A stretch of DNA of 64,000 bases from Aeromicrobium erythreum. GTDB taxonomy: Bacteria; Actinomycetota; Actinomycetes; Propionibacteriales; Nocardioidaceae. The notes under the pieces are model-generated. The model saw nothing but the letters and a program-made list of their open reading frames with translations, did no database searches and was not told the DNA's origin. A program made the position numbers and the translations under genes. Shown piece after piece: positions 30,526-39,461 of the stretch. The stretch's first letter is position 1. Each line of letters starts with the position of its first letter. The stretch is taken from NCBI RefSeq assembly GCF_001509405.1, contig NZ_CP011502.1, positions 2,604,001-2,668,000 of the forward strand, given 5' to 3'.

Positions 30526-30641
30526 CACGGGGTCCCGGATGAGTCAGGGTCGGTCACGATGCAGGGAACTGTACCCTTTGACGTCGGAGACCTCGTGCCG
30601 GAGCGGCACCCGCCGACCGGTGACATCCAGGAGAGAAGACC

Positions 30642-30965
30642 GTGCCGACCTACCAGTACCAGTGCACCGAGTGCGGCAACGCGCTCGAGGTGCACCAGTC
30701 GTTCACCGACGATGCGCTGACCGAGTGCCCCGCGTGCCAGGGCCGGCTCCGCAAGGTGTTCAACGCGGTGGGCGTCGTGTTCAAGGGGTCGGGCTTCTAC
30801 CGCACCGACAGCCGCAGCACGACGACGTCGTCGGACACCTCCAGCTCGTCCTCCTCGAGCTCCTCCTCGTCGTCGAGCACGTCGTCGAGCTCCTCCTCGG
30901 GCACGTCGTCCGGCACGTCGACCTCGGGCAGCGGCTCGTCGTCCACGGGCGGCTCCGCCGCCTGA
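30642..30965 (+). CDS. FmdB-family zinc-ribbon protein with poly-serine tail (Rv0991c/Ruc-like)
   Basis: 107 aa. The zinc ribbon YQYQCTECGNALEVHQSF...CPACQGRLRKVF has cysteine pairs at 8/11 and 29/32, then VGVVFKGSGFYRTD, typical of the family. The second half is almost all Ser, Thr and Gly, including a run of about 13 serines. The M. tuberculosis homologue Rv0991c was described as Ruc, a redox-regulated chaperone active when its cysteines are oxidised, with a disordered tail. The GTG start at 30642 has AGGAGA 8 bases upstream. Position between the cyclo-ligase region and mscL matches mycobacteria. Confidence 0.88.
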   Translation: MPTYQYQCTECGNALEVHQSFTDDALTECPACQGRLRKVFNAVGVVFKGSGFYRTDSRSTTTSSDTSSSSSSSSSSSSSTSSSSSSGTSSGTSTSGSGSSSTGGSAA

Positions 30966-31024
30966 CCCGCTCCCCTGTGGAGACGCGCTGGATCGGGGTC
31001 CGGCCCGCTGCCTAGCGTGCGCGG

Positions 31025-31627
31025 ATGGACCGTCTGCGCTCCTCGCTGCTCGAGCACCGTCGTCTGCTCGCCGCCCTGTGCACCGCCCTCGCGGTGCTGC
31101 TGGCCCTCACGTCGGTGCGCCGCCCGCCCGACCAGGTGGAGGTGGCCGTCGCCGCCCGCGACCTCGCCAGCGGCACGGTGCTCTCCGCCGACGACGTCAC
31201 CTCCTCGCTGCTGCCGGCAGGGGCGGCGCCCCAGCACCTGCTGTCGTCCGACGACCTCGAGGGGCGACGGGTCGGCGGGCCGATGCGTCGGGGCGAGGCG
31301 TTCACCGACGTCCGCCTCCTGGCGGCCGGACCGGTCGACGGCCTGCCGCCGGGGCACGTCGTGACGGCCGTGCGGCTGGCCGACGCGACGAGCGGCCAGG
31401 CCGTGCGCGTGGGCGACCGGGTCGAGGTGCTGGCGGTGGCGGCGGGAGCGGGCGGCCCGCGCGCGTCCGTGGCGGCCTCGGGCGCAGTGGTCGCCGCCGT
31501 GCCCGACCTCGAGGACCCCGACGCCCCGATCCTCTGGCTCACCGTCCCCCGCCGGACCGCGCTGGAGCTCGCACGCGTGGGCGTGGAGGCGCAGCTGAGC
31601 GTCGTGGTCGAGGCGGGCGACGACTGA
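31025..31627 (+). CDS. SAF-domain membrane-anchored protein (CpaB/RcpC-like)
   Basis: 200 aa. A basic N-terminus precedes one membrane segment at about 16-30 (LAALCTALAVLLALTSV), then a SAF domain at about 40-100 (VEVAVAARDLASGTVLSADDVTSSLLPAG; GPMRRGEAFTDVRLL). The rest (VVTAVRLADATSGQAVRVGDRVEVLAVA) resembles the CpaB C-terminal part that supports type IV Flp pilus assembly. No pilus genes are nearby, so its role is uncertain. The ATG at 31025 follows TAGCGT by exactly 6 bases and there is no ribosome-binding site, so it should be leaderless. Confidence 0.85.
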   Translation: MDRLRSSLLEHRRLLAALCTALAVLLALTSVRRPPDQVEVAVAARDLASGTVLSADDVTSSLLPAGAAPQHLLSSDDLEGRRVGGPMRRGEAFTDVRLLAAGPVDGLPPGHVVTAVRLADATSGQAVRVGDRVEVLAVAAGAGGPRASVAASGAVVAAVPDLEDPDAPILWLTVPRRTALELARVGVEAQLSVVVEAGDD

Positions 31628-31677
31628 CCGCGCCTCGCCCGATGGGTGGGACGCCGCGCGACGTCGTCGCGAACCCC

Positions 31678-31683
31678 TAGGCT
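31678..31683 (+). promoter_or_regulatory. Candidate -10 box for mscL
   Basis: TAGGCT, predicting a start near 31690 and a 29-base leader containing AGGGGG before the mscL ATG. The -35 is not evident. Confidence 0.45.
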
Positions 31684-31718
31684 CGGGGACGACCTTCACC
31701 GACGTCCTAGGGGGACAC

Positions 31719-32102
31719 ATGATCAAGGGATTCAAGGACTTCCTGCTCCGCGGGAACATCGTCGACCTCGCCGTGGCCGTCGTCATCGGCACCGCATTCA
31801 CCGCGCTGGTCACCGCGTTCACGACGTCGTTCATCAACCCGCTCATCGGGCTGGTCAGCGGCGGCGGCAAGGCCGGTGGCGTGCTGACCGTCAACGGCCA
31901 GAACTTCACCTACGGCGCCTTCATCACCGCCGTCATCACCTTCGTGCTCACTGCCGCGGTCGTCTACTTCGTCGTCGTGGTGCCCATGAAGACGATCAAC
32001 GAGCGGCTCGCGCGCGGCAAGGAGGAGGAGCCGGCCGGGGTCAGCGAGGACATCCAGCTGCTCCGGGAGATCCGCGACGCGCTGCAGCGCCAGACCCCCT
32101 GA
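31719..32102 (+). CDS. mscL: Large-conductance mechanosensitive channel MscL
   Basis: 127 aa homopentameric channel that opens under membrane tension to release solutes on osmotic downshock. The N-terminal amphipathic segment MIKGFKDFLLRGNIVDLAVAVVIGTAF leads into TM1, with Gly/Ala packing residues at the gate. TM2 is ITAVITFVLTAAVVYFVVVVPM, and the cytoplasmic helix carries KTINERLARGKEEEPAG...LLREIRDALQR. It begins with AGGGGG before the ATG, so unlike many neighbours it is a leadered gene. Confidence 0.96.
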   Translation: MIKGFKDFLLRGNIVDLAVAVVIGTAFTALVTAFTTSFINPLIGLVSGGGKAGGVLTVNGQNFTYGAFITAVITFVLTAAVVYFVVVVPMKTINERLARGKEEEPAGVSEDIQLLREIRDALQRQTP

Positions 32103-32119
32103 GACCGGCAGGTCCGGGC

Positions 32120-32314
32120 TCAGCCGCCGTGGTGGGGCGGGACGTCCCGCAGCAGCTCGTCGTCGCGACGCGAGCCGGCGGACGTCCCGTCGTCGCCGCG
32201 CTCGTCGCGCGTGGTGTCGGGCAGCAGGTCGCCCAGCAGCAGGGCCGCGCGGCGCCGACGGGCCTGCTCGGCCGCCTGACGGTCGGCGTCGGACGTCAGG
32301 TCGTCAGAGGACAC
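32120..32314 (-). CDS. Small charged actinobacterial protein of unknown function
   Basis: 64 aa, start GTG at 32314 inside the last codons of the epimerase gene (11-base overlap), suggesting coupling. It is very rich in Asp and Arg, with helix DADRQAAEQARRRRAALLLGDLL, then TRDERGDDG and a C-terminal VPPHHGG. I recall similar short proteins ending in RxxVPPHHG in other actinobacteria, which supports it as a real gene. No domain or membrane segment. Confidence 0.6.
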   Translation of the reverse strand: MSSDDLTSDADRQAAEQARRRRAALLLGDLLPDTTRDERGDDGTSAGSRRDDELLRDVPPHHGG

Positions 32315-33200
32315 CGTCGAACCAGTCCGGGGTGAGCTTCGGGAACATCGGGTGCCAGCCGGCGCGGTCGCCGAAGCGCTGGGAGGTGATGCGCTGCGAG
32401 CGTCCGAAGGTCTCCAGCCGCACCCCCGCCAGTCGCTGCGTGACGCGGTGGTGGAAGCGACCGCCGCGTCGTCCGCCGGCGAGCGCCAGCTGCTCGGCGA
32501 GGTCCTCGCGACGGCACGGCTCCGCGCCCACGTTGTAGACCCCGGCCGGCGCGGTCAGCGCGGCCTCGGCGGCCGTGCCGACGTCGTCGACGTGCACCAG
32601 GTGCACCCACGACGACGGCTCGCCCCAGCCGGTGGGCCGACCCGACCGGGCGCGCCGCAGCAGCCATCGGGAGCCGGGATCGGGCCCGACGATCTGGCCG
32701 AAGCGCAGCACGACCACGTCGCGGCCACGACGTCCGAGGGCCCGGGCGTGCTGCTCGGCCTCGGCCACGGTGTCGGTGTCGCGGGTGATCTCGACGGGCG
32801 CCAGCTCGTCGATCCAGGCGTCACCGCCGTCGGCGTAGATCGACGAGCGGCTCTGCTGCACGAGCCGCGGGACACCCGCGGCCAGCATGGCCTCGGCCAC
32901 CCGACGCGAGCCGACCGCGCGGATGCGGTCGTTCTGGCGCCAGGCACCGGGTCGCAGCATCGCGAGACCCACGGGCATGCGGCCCGCGAAGTTCACAACG
33001 GCGTCGCAGCCCTGCATGCCCGTCGCCATGGCGTCGACGTCGAAGACGGTGCCGCGGTGCGGTCTCGCCCCGTGCGCCTCGGCGACGCGGGCGGCACGCT
33101 CGGAGCGCACCAGCCCGACGACCTCGTGGCCGGCGGCGACGAGGGCGGTCGTGGTGGACCGCCCCATGACTCCGCTGGCTCCGGTGAGAAAGACCTTCAA
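32304..33200 (-). CDS. NAD-dependent epimerase/dehydratase-like protein (extended SDR)
   Basis: 298 aa. The Rossmann motif TGASGVMG is at about 6-13. VVNFAGRMPVGLA corresponds to the NAD ribose region, and the usual YxxxK is not obvious: near the expected site the sequence is SSIYADGGDAWI, so it may be an atypical SDR or a nucleotide-binding protein without dehydrogenase activity. The start is TTG at 33200, chosen because the Rossmann strand begins at the second residue; CGGAG lies about 10 bases upstream. It is followed by the overlapping 64-aa gene. Confidence 0.82.
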   Translation of the reverse strand: MKVFLTGASGVMGRSTTTALVAAGHEVVGLVRSERAARVAEAHGARPHRGTVFDVDAMATGMQGCDAVVNFAGRMPVGLAMLRPGAWRQNDRIRAVGSRRVAEAMLAAGVPRLVQQSRSSIYADGGDAWIDELAPVEITRDTDTVAEAEQHARALGRRGRDVVVLRFGQIVGPDPGSRWLLRRARSGRPTGWGEPSSWVHLVHVDDVGTAAEAALTAPAGVYNVGAEPCRREDLAEQLALAGGRRGGRFHHRVTQRLAGVRLETFGRSQRITSQRFGDRAGWHPMFPKLTPDWFDGVL

Positions 33201-33300
33201 CGTTCTGGCTCCGTGACGTCGGGTGATGTTCCGTCGTGCGTGGACGTTCTCACGACCGCCGATCGGGCGACGTGATCGGACCAGAATACCCGACGAGCCG

Positions 33301-34107
33301 TCAGGCTCCGTCCGCGTCGCCCTCTGCCAGCTCGGTCACGAGCGGGACCACGTCGGCGATCGAGTCGACGACGCGGGTCGGTCGGAACGGGAAGCGCTCC
33401 ACCTGTCCGGGCGCCGTCGAGCCGGTGAGGACCAGGATGGAGCGCAGGCCCGCCTCGAGCCCGGACAGCACGTCGGTGTCCATCCGGTCGCCGATCATCA
33501 CCGTCGTCTCGGAGTGCGCCTCGATCCGGTTGAGCGCCGTGCGCATCATGAGCGGGTTGGGCTTGCCGACGAAGTACGGCTCGACCCCCGTGGCCTTGGT
33601 GATGAGCGCGGCGACCGAGCCGGTGGCAGGGAGGCTTCCCGACGGCGACGGGCCGGTCGGGTCGGGGTTGGTGGCGATGAACCGCGCGCCGCTCTCGATG
33701 AGCTGGATGGCCTTGGTGATCGCCTCGAAGGAGTAGGTGCGCGTCTCGCCCAGCACCACGTACTCCGGGTCCCGCGTGGTCATGACGTACCCGACGTCGT
33801 GCAGCGCGGTGGTCAGCCCAGCCTCGCCGATCACGTAGGCCGTCCCCTCCGGACGCTGCTCGCTGAGGAACTTCGCGGTGGCCAGCGCCGAGGTCCAGAT
33901 CGACTCCTGCGGGATGTCGAGGCCCGCCGCGTGGAGGCGCGCACGAAGGTCGCGCGGGGTGAAGATCGAGTTGTTGGTGAGCACGAGGAAGGGCCGCTCG
34001 TGACGTCGCAGCGCCGCGATGAACTCGGCCGCGCCCGGGATGGCGCGCTCCTCGTGGACGAGCACGCCGTCCATGTCGGTGAGCCACGAGGCGACGGGCT
34101 TGGTCAA
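33301..34107 (-). CDS. HAD-IIA phosphatase, NagD-like
   Basis: 268 aa. Motif I TDMDGVLVHE has D11/D13. FLVLTNNSIFTPRDL, YFVGKPNPLMMRTAL and VMIGDRMDTDVLSG complete the HAD active site, with a C2A cap. It is distinct from the other NagD-like protein at 13468-14466 and more similar in its cap to E. coli NagD (UMP/nucleotide phosphatase). The start is TTG at 34107 with AGGAG five bases upstream. Substrate unknown. Confidence 0.9.
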   Translation of the reverse strand: MTKPVASWLTDMDGVLVHEERAIPGAAEFIAALRRHERPFLVLTNNSIFTPRDLRARLHAAGLDIPQESIWTSALATAKFLSEQRPEGTAYVIGEAGLTTALHDVGYVMTTRDPEYVVLGETRTYSFEAITKAIQLIESGARFIATNPDPTGPSPSGSLPATGSVAALITKATGVEPYFVGKPNPLMMRTALNRIEAHSETTVMIGDRMDTDVLSGLEAGLRSILVLTGSTAPGQVERFPFRPTRVVDSIADVVPLVTELAEGDADGA

Positions 34108-34205
34108 GGGAGCTCCTGCGGGCGGGATCGTCGGTGCGACCCGTCCGGCGACGGGTCGGTCTCCATCCTAGGCGGGCGGCGTCGCAGCCCGGCGCACGTG
34201 GAGCG

Positions 34206-34490
34206 TCAGCCGTCGGCAGGCACGGCGGGACCCACGACGGGCCGGTGCGGGTGCTCGCTGCGTCGGTGCGCGTGCGGGTCGATCTGGTGCACCACGGCCT
34301 CGACGAGCCACGCGTCGTCGTCGGTGCGGCACTCCACGACCACGTAGGTCCCGAGGTCGCCCTGGGTGCCGAGGGCGACGACACCGCTCATGGCAGCCGT
34401 GTGGAAGTCGGCGAGGATGTCCTGCTGCTCGGGCACGCCGCTGACCTCGTACACGACGACGGTCCAGGCGTCCTCGGTCGAACGGGACAT
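34206..34490 (-). CDS. Small soluble protein of unknown function
   Basis: 94 aa, ATG at 34490 with GGAGG four bases upstream. An alternation of short strands and helices (TVVVYEVSGVPEQQDIL, YVVVECRTDDDAWLVEAVVHQIDP) suggests a small alpha/beta fold. The C-terminus is His/Pro-rich (HAHRRSEHPHRP), which could bind metal. No membrane segment. It is divergent from the secreted sugar dehydrogenase. I do not recognise the family. Confidence 0.7.
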   Translation of the reverse strand: MSRSTEDAWTVVVYEVSGVPEQQDILADFHTAAMSGVVALGTQGDLGTYVVVECRTDDDAWLVEAVVHQIDPHAHRRSEHPHRPVVGPAVPADG

Positions 34491-34623
34491 GGTCCCTCCA
34501 CGGGTGCTGATGCAGGTGCGGCGAGCGTACGACGGCACGGCCGCAGGCGCGCGTCGAGCGGACGACGCACGGGTGAACGGCTCGCGCGCTGGCAGATCGC
34601 GCCAGGAGGCGGATACTGAGGCG

Positions 34624-35802
34624 ATGAGAGCCCGACGCGTGGTCACGGCCGTCCTCGGCGGGGCGCTCTGCGCCTCCGCCACCCTCGCAGGAGGAGCACC
34701 GGCCGCCACCGCGGCAGCCGACCCGCCACCCCTCGACGTGCGCGTGGTGCAGGCAGGTCTGCAGCATCCTTGGGCGCTCACCTTCCTGCCCGACGGGTCG
34801 ATGCTCTACACCCAGCGCGACCGGCTGTCGGTCACGCTGCGCGACCCGCAGGGACGTTCGACGGTCGTGCTGTCGCGTCCGGCCGGCATGTGGTCGGGCG
34901 GTGAGACCGGCCTCATGGGCATCGAGAAGTCCGCCGACTTCGCCCGCAGCGGCGTCTTCTACACGTGCCACGGCTACCGCTCGGGCGACGTGCGGGACGT
35001 CCGGGTCGTCGCGTGGCGCCTGGACCGGTCCGCGGGCCGCGCGACGTTCGTGCGCAACGTCGTGGTCGGCCTGCCGTCGAGCACGGGCCGCCACGGCGGC
35101 TGCGCGCTGCGCCGGGGCAAGGCCGACTCGCTGTTCATCGGCACGGGCGACGCTGCCCGCGGCGGCATCCCGCAGTCGTTGACGTCCGGCGGTGGCAAGG
35201 TGCTGCGCGTCTCGGCGACGACCGGCAGGGGCTACGACGACAACCCGTGGGCGTCGGCCCGCACGGCGATGCAGCGTCGGGTCTGGACGTACGGCCACCG
35301 CAACGTGCAGGGCGTCGTGCGTCAGCCGTCGACGGGCCAGATGTGGTCGGTCGAGCAGGGCTCCTACCGCGACGACGAGGTGAACGTGCTGGTCAAGGGC
35401 GGCAACTACGGGTGGAACCCGGTCCCTCGCGCGTCGGGCGACCCCGACTACAACGAGGGCGCGAACTCCCCGATGACCGACGACTCGCTCCCGGGCACGC
35501 AGCGCCAGGCGGCGTGGAGGTCGGGCACGTCGACGGTCGCGACCAGCGGCGCCGACTTCGTGAGCGGGTCGGGCTGGGGAAGCCTCGACGGCGCGCTCGC
35601 GGTGGCGACCCTCAAGGGCACGAGCCTGCGCCTGCTGACCTTCGACAGCAGCCGTCGCCTGGTGCGTCAGTACACCCCGTCGGAGCTCTCCGGCACCTAC
35701 GGCCGGCTGCGCGGCGTGCAGCGGGGTCCGGGCGGGGTGCTGTACGTGACCACCTCGAACGGCTCGGACGACAAGATCCTGCGGGTGGCGCCGCGGGGGT
35801 GA
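34624..35802 (+). CDS. Secreted PQQ-dependent aldose sugar dehydrogenase-like protein (GSDH family)
   Basis: 392 aa. An N-terminal signal peptide (MRARRVVTAVLGGALCASAT, cut probably after ATAAA near residue 34) leads into a six-bladed beta propeller of the soluble glucose/sorbosone dehydrogenase family. Motifs include LQHPWALTFLPDGSMLYTQRD, GGETGLMGIE, LFIGTGDAA, YGHRNVQGV, WSVEQGSYRDDEVNVLVKGGNYGW and YVTTSNGSDDKILRV. It would oxidise aldoses outside the membrane using PQQ, which the cell may have to import since no pqq genes are seen. The ATG is 6 bases after GATACT. It ends before a 160-base stretch with nothing recognisable (35803-35962). Confidence 0.88.
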   Translation: MRARRVVTAVLGGALCASATLAGGAPAATAAADPPPLDVRVVQAGLQHPWALTFLPDGSMLYTQRDRLSVTLRDPQGRSTVVLSRPAGMWSGGETGLMGIEKSADFARSGVFYTCHGYRSGDVRDVRVVAWRLDRSAGRATFVRNVVVGLPSSTGRHGGCALRRGKADSLFIGTGDAARGGIPQSLTSGGGKVLRVSATTGRGYDDNPWASARTAMQRRVWTYGHRNVQGVVRQPSTGQMWSVEQGSYRDDEVNVLVKGGNYGWNPVPRASGDPDYNEGANSPMTDDSLPGTQRQAAWRSGTSTVATSGADFVSGSGWGSLDGALAVATLKGTSLRLLTFDSSRRLVRQYTPSELSGTYGRLRGVQRGPGGVLYVTTSNGSDDKILRVAPRG

Positions 35803-35962
35803 GGCCGGCGGGTCTCGCCCGAAGCCAAGGTCACGCAGGACTCTGCGTCGGTGCGCTGGAGGTCGGACGCTTCTGCGTTCGCGACGGGATCCCGACACCG
35901 ACGCAGCATCCTTCGACCTTCCGCACAGCCACCGGCCCTCAAAAGCGTTCCGCGACCGTCTG

Positions 35963-36035
35963 TGCCCCCGGCAGGATTCGAACCTGCGACCTGCGGTTTA
36001 GGAAACCGTTGCTCTATCCCCTGAGCTACGGGGGC
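35963..36035 (-). tRNA. tRNA-Arg (anticodon CCT)
   Basis: 73 nt, CCA not encoded. Acceptor GCCCCCG pairs fully with CGGGGGC. Anticodon loop TTCCTAA gives CCT, decoding AGG, a rare codon in this GC-rich genome. T arm GCAGG-TTCGAAT-CCTGC is intact. A -10-like TACGCT lies at 36078-36073. The 3' ends of such tRNA genes are common integration sites, but no integrase or repeat is nearby. Confidence 0.94.
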
Positions 36036-36130
36036 CCGCGGGTGCGTGCGATCACCGCGACGCGCCCAGTGCAGCGTACCGGGCCGACGTCGCGGGGCCG
36101 CGGGGCGTGAGCCGAGCTCCGGTTCCGGCG

Positions 36131-36382
36131 TCAGGACGCGGAGGGTGAGCGCCGGGGTCGGCGGCTTCTCGTGCGACCAGGAAGGCGCACGTCGGTCCCG
36201 CCGTCGGCCTCCTCTTCCACCGCACGGGTCACGGAGGCCGCGACCCGGTCGCGGCCTCCGTCCCGCGCGCTCGCGCCGGCCTCGACGAGGAGCACGTCGT
36301 GGCCGGCGCGGGCGCACCCCTCGGCGGCGACCGAACCCGTCAGGTCGCCGCCGAGGACGCCGGTCGCGAGCAGGTCGCTCAC
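36131..36382 (-). pseudogene. Remnant of a 3-hydroxyacyl-CoA dehydrogenase (FadB2/PaaH-like N-terminus)
   Basis: An 83-codon frame starting at GTG 36382, overlapping the aceB stop as GTGA. Residues 1-60 align by eye with the N-terminal Rossmann region of 3-hydroxybutyryl-CoA dehydrogenases: VLGGDLTGSVAAEGCARAGH, then VLLVEAG and GRDRVAASVTRAVE, against family VVGAGTMGSGIAEVCARAG, VVVEA and GRERVxASLxRAV. The second glycine of GxGxxG has become Asp. After about residue 62 the similarity ends in an Arg/Pro/Ser tail, and roughly 220 further residues of the family are missing. In mycobacteria fadB2 follows icl1. The translational coupling is preserved while the protein is lost, so a decaying gene is likely. 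Confidence 0.7.
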
Positions 36383-37991
36383 GCCGCCGCCTCCTCGCGG
36401 GTCACGAGGAAACGTCGGTAGGCGTCGTCGGTGAGGAACGCGGGGAGGTCGTCCCCGAGCGCACCCCGCCGCACGACGTGGCGCAGCGCCTCGATGCGCT
36501 CCGGCGGTCGACCCACCCGCTCCAACGCGTCTAGCTCCTGCTCCAGCAGCGCCGCCACGCGGAAGCGCGTCACGACGCCACCCCCGTCGATGGGGGTCGC
36601 GTGCCGGCACCACTGCCAGAGCTGACAGCGCGAGATCTCCGCCGTCGCGGCATCCTCCATCAGCCCGTCGAGCCCGACCGCACCGCGGCCGTCGAGCCAC
36701 GCGTCGACGTAGCGGACGAGGACCGAGACGTTCGCCCGCAGGCCCTGCGCCGTGACCTCGCCCGGCGTGGCCGCGACGTCGAGCAGGTCGGCGGCCGACA
36801 CCTCGACGTCGTCACGCTGCCGGTCGACCTGGTTCGGCCGGTCGCCGAGCACCTCCGTGAAGGCGTCGCGGCACGTCGCGACCAGGCCGGGGTGCGCCAC
36901 CCACGACCCGTCGTAGCCGGCGGCCGCCTCCCGCTCCTTGTCGGCCCGGACCTTGGCCAGGGCGTCGCGGTTGCGGTCCTCGTCCCTGCTCGGGATGACG
37001 GCCGCCATGCCCCCGATGGCGTGCGCGCCTCGGCGGTGGCACGTCTTCACGAGCAGCTCGGTGTAGGCGCGCATGAACGGCACGGTCATCGTCACGTCGG
37101 CTCGGTCGGGCAGCACGTAGGCGGGGTCGGCCCCGAGGTTCTTGATCGTGCTGAAGATGTAGTCCCAGCGGCCGGCGTTGAGCCCGGCGGCGTGGTCGCG
37201 CAACTCGTAGAGGATCTCCTCCATCTCGAAGGCCGCGGGCAGCGTCTCGATGAGCACCGTCGCGCGGATCGTGCCGTGCGGGATGCGCAGCCACTGCTCG
37301 GTGCGGGTGAACACGTCGTCCCACCAGCGTGCCTCGAGGTGGCTCTCGAGCTTCGGCAGGTAGAAGTACGGACCCGTGCCCTGCTCGATGAGCCGCCTGG
37401 CGTTGTGGTGGACGTAGAGACCGAAGTCGAAGAGCGCGCCGGCGATGGGTGCACCCTTGATCCGCAGGTGCTCCTCGTCGAGGTGCAGGCCCCGCGGGCG
37501 CACGATGATCGTCGCCAGCGGACCGTCGTCCAGCACGTACCGCTTGCCGTTCTCCTCGTGCTCGATGACCCGGCTGACCGCGTCGTGCAGGTTGAGCTGG
37601 CCGTCGACGACGTTGCGCCACGACGGGCTCGTCGCGTCCTCGAAGTCCGCCAGCCAGCCCTGGGCGCCGGAGTTCAGCGCGTTGATCGTCATCTTGCGGT
37701 CGACCGGTCCGGTGATCTCGACCCGCCGGTCCTCCAGGCCGGGACCGGCTCCCGCCACCCGCCAGGACGGGTCCTCGCGGACGCCGGCGGTCTCGGGCAG
37801 GAAGTCGGGGCCTCCGCCCGGAGCGGCTGCGAAGTCCCGGTCGCGACGCAGACGCAGCAGCTCGCGTCGACGTCCGTCGAACCGGTCGTGCAGCATGCGC
37901 AGGATGCCGAGCCCGCCGTCGCTGAACACCTCGTGGTCGCGCGGCCCGACCGGGCCGAGCACCTGCATGTCGTTGCGCGTGGGTGCACACA

Positions 37992-37992
<1 letters not shown>
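36379..37992 (-). CDS. aceB: Malate synthase (AceB, isoform A)
   Basis: 537 aa. Condenses glyoxylate and acetyl-CoA to malate in the glyoxylate shunt. Its length and motifs fit the plant/proteobacterial A type (about 530 aa), not the 720-aa GlcB used by mycobacteria: MTINALNSGAQGWLADFEDA, RPRGLHLDEEHL, YFYLPKLESHLEARWWDDVF, ATVLIETLPAAFEMEEILYE, MAAVIPSRDEDRN and WVAHPGLV. The ATG at 37992 shares its A with the aceA stop (TGATG), so the two shunt enzymes are coupled. Downstream lies the 3HCDH remnant. Confidence 0.95.
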
Positions 37993-39284
<1,292 letters not shown>

Positions 39285-39408
39285 CGTCGCTCCTGGTGCA
39301 GTGCTCCCGGTCCGGGTGATCCGGGGCGTCTCGCGATCCAGTGCAGCGGCCGCGGCGGTCGAGGTGAAGGCACGCAGGCCGCCAGGTTCTGACAACCAAG
39401 AGCGTCCC

Positions 39409-39427
39409 TTTTGCCAAGATTGCGAAG
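39409..39427. promoter_or_regulatory. Candidate RamB operator between aceA and ramB
   Basis: TTTTGCCAAGATTGCGAAG contains two half-matches to the corynebacterial RamB core TTTGCAAA (TTTTGCCAA and TTGCGAA). It lies 23 bases upstream of the ramB -10 box (TACGGT, 39450-39455), which itself is 6 bases before the ramB ATG. It also lies about 125 bases upstream of the aceA start, suitable for controlling both directions. Based on motif memory only. Confidence 0.5.
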
Positions 39428-39461
39428 GCTCGACCTTTCACAGATCGCCTACGGTGAGCGC

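Noticed and set aside
35963..36382. Integrated element at the tRNA-Arg gene
   Set aside because: No integrase, no duplicated tRNA 3' end that I can see, and flanking genes are ordinary metabolism.
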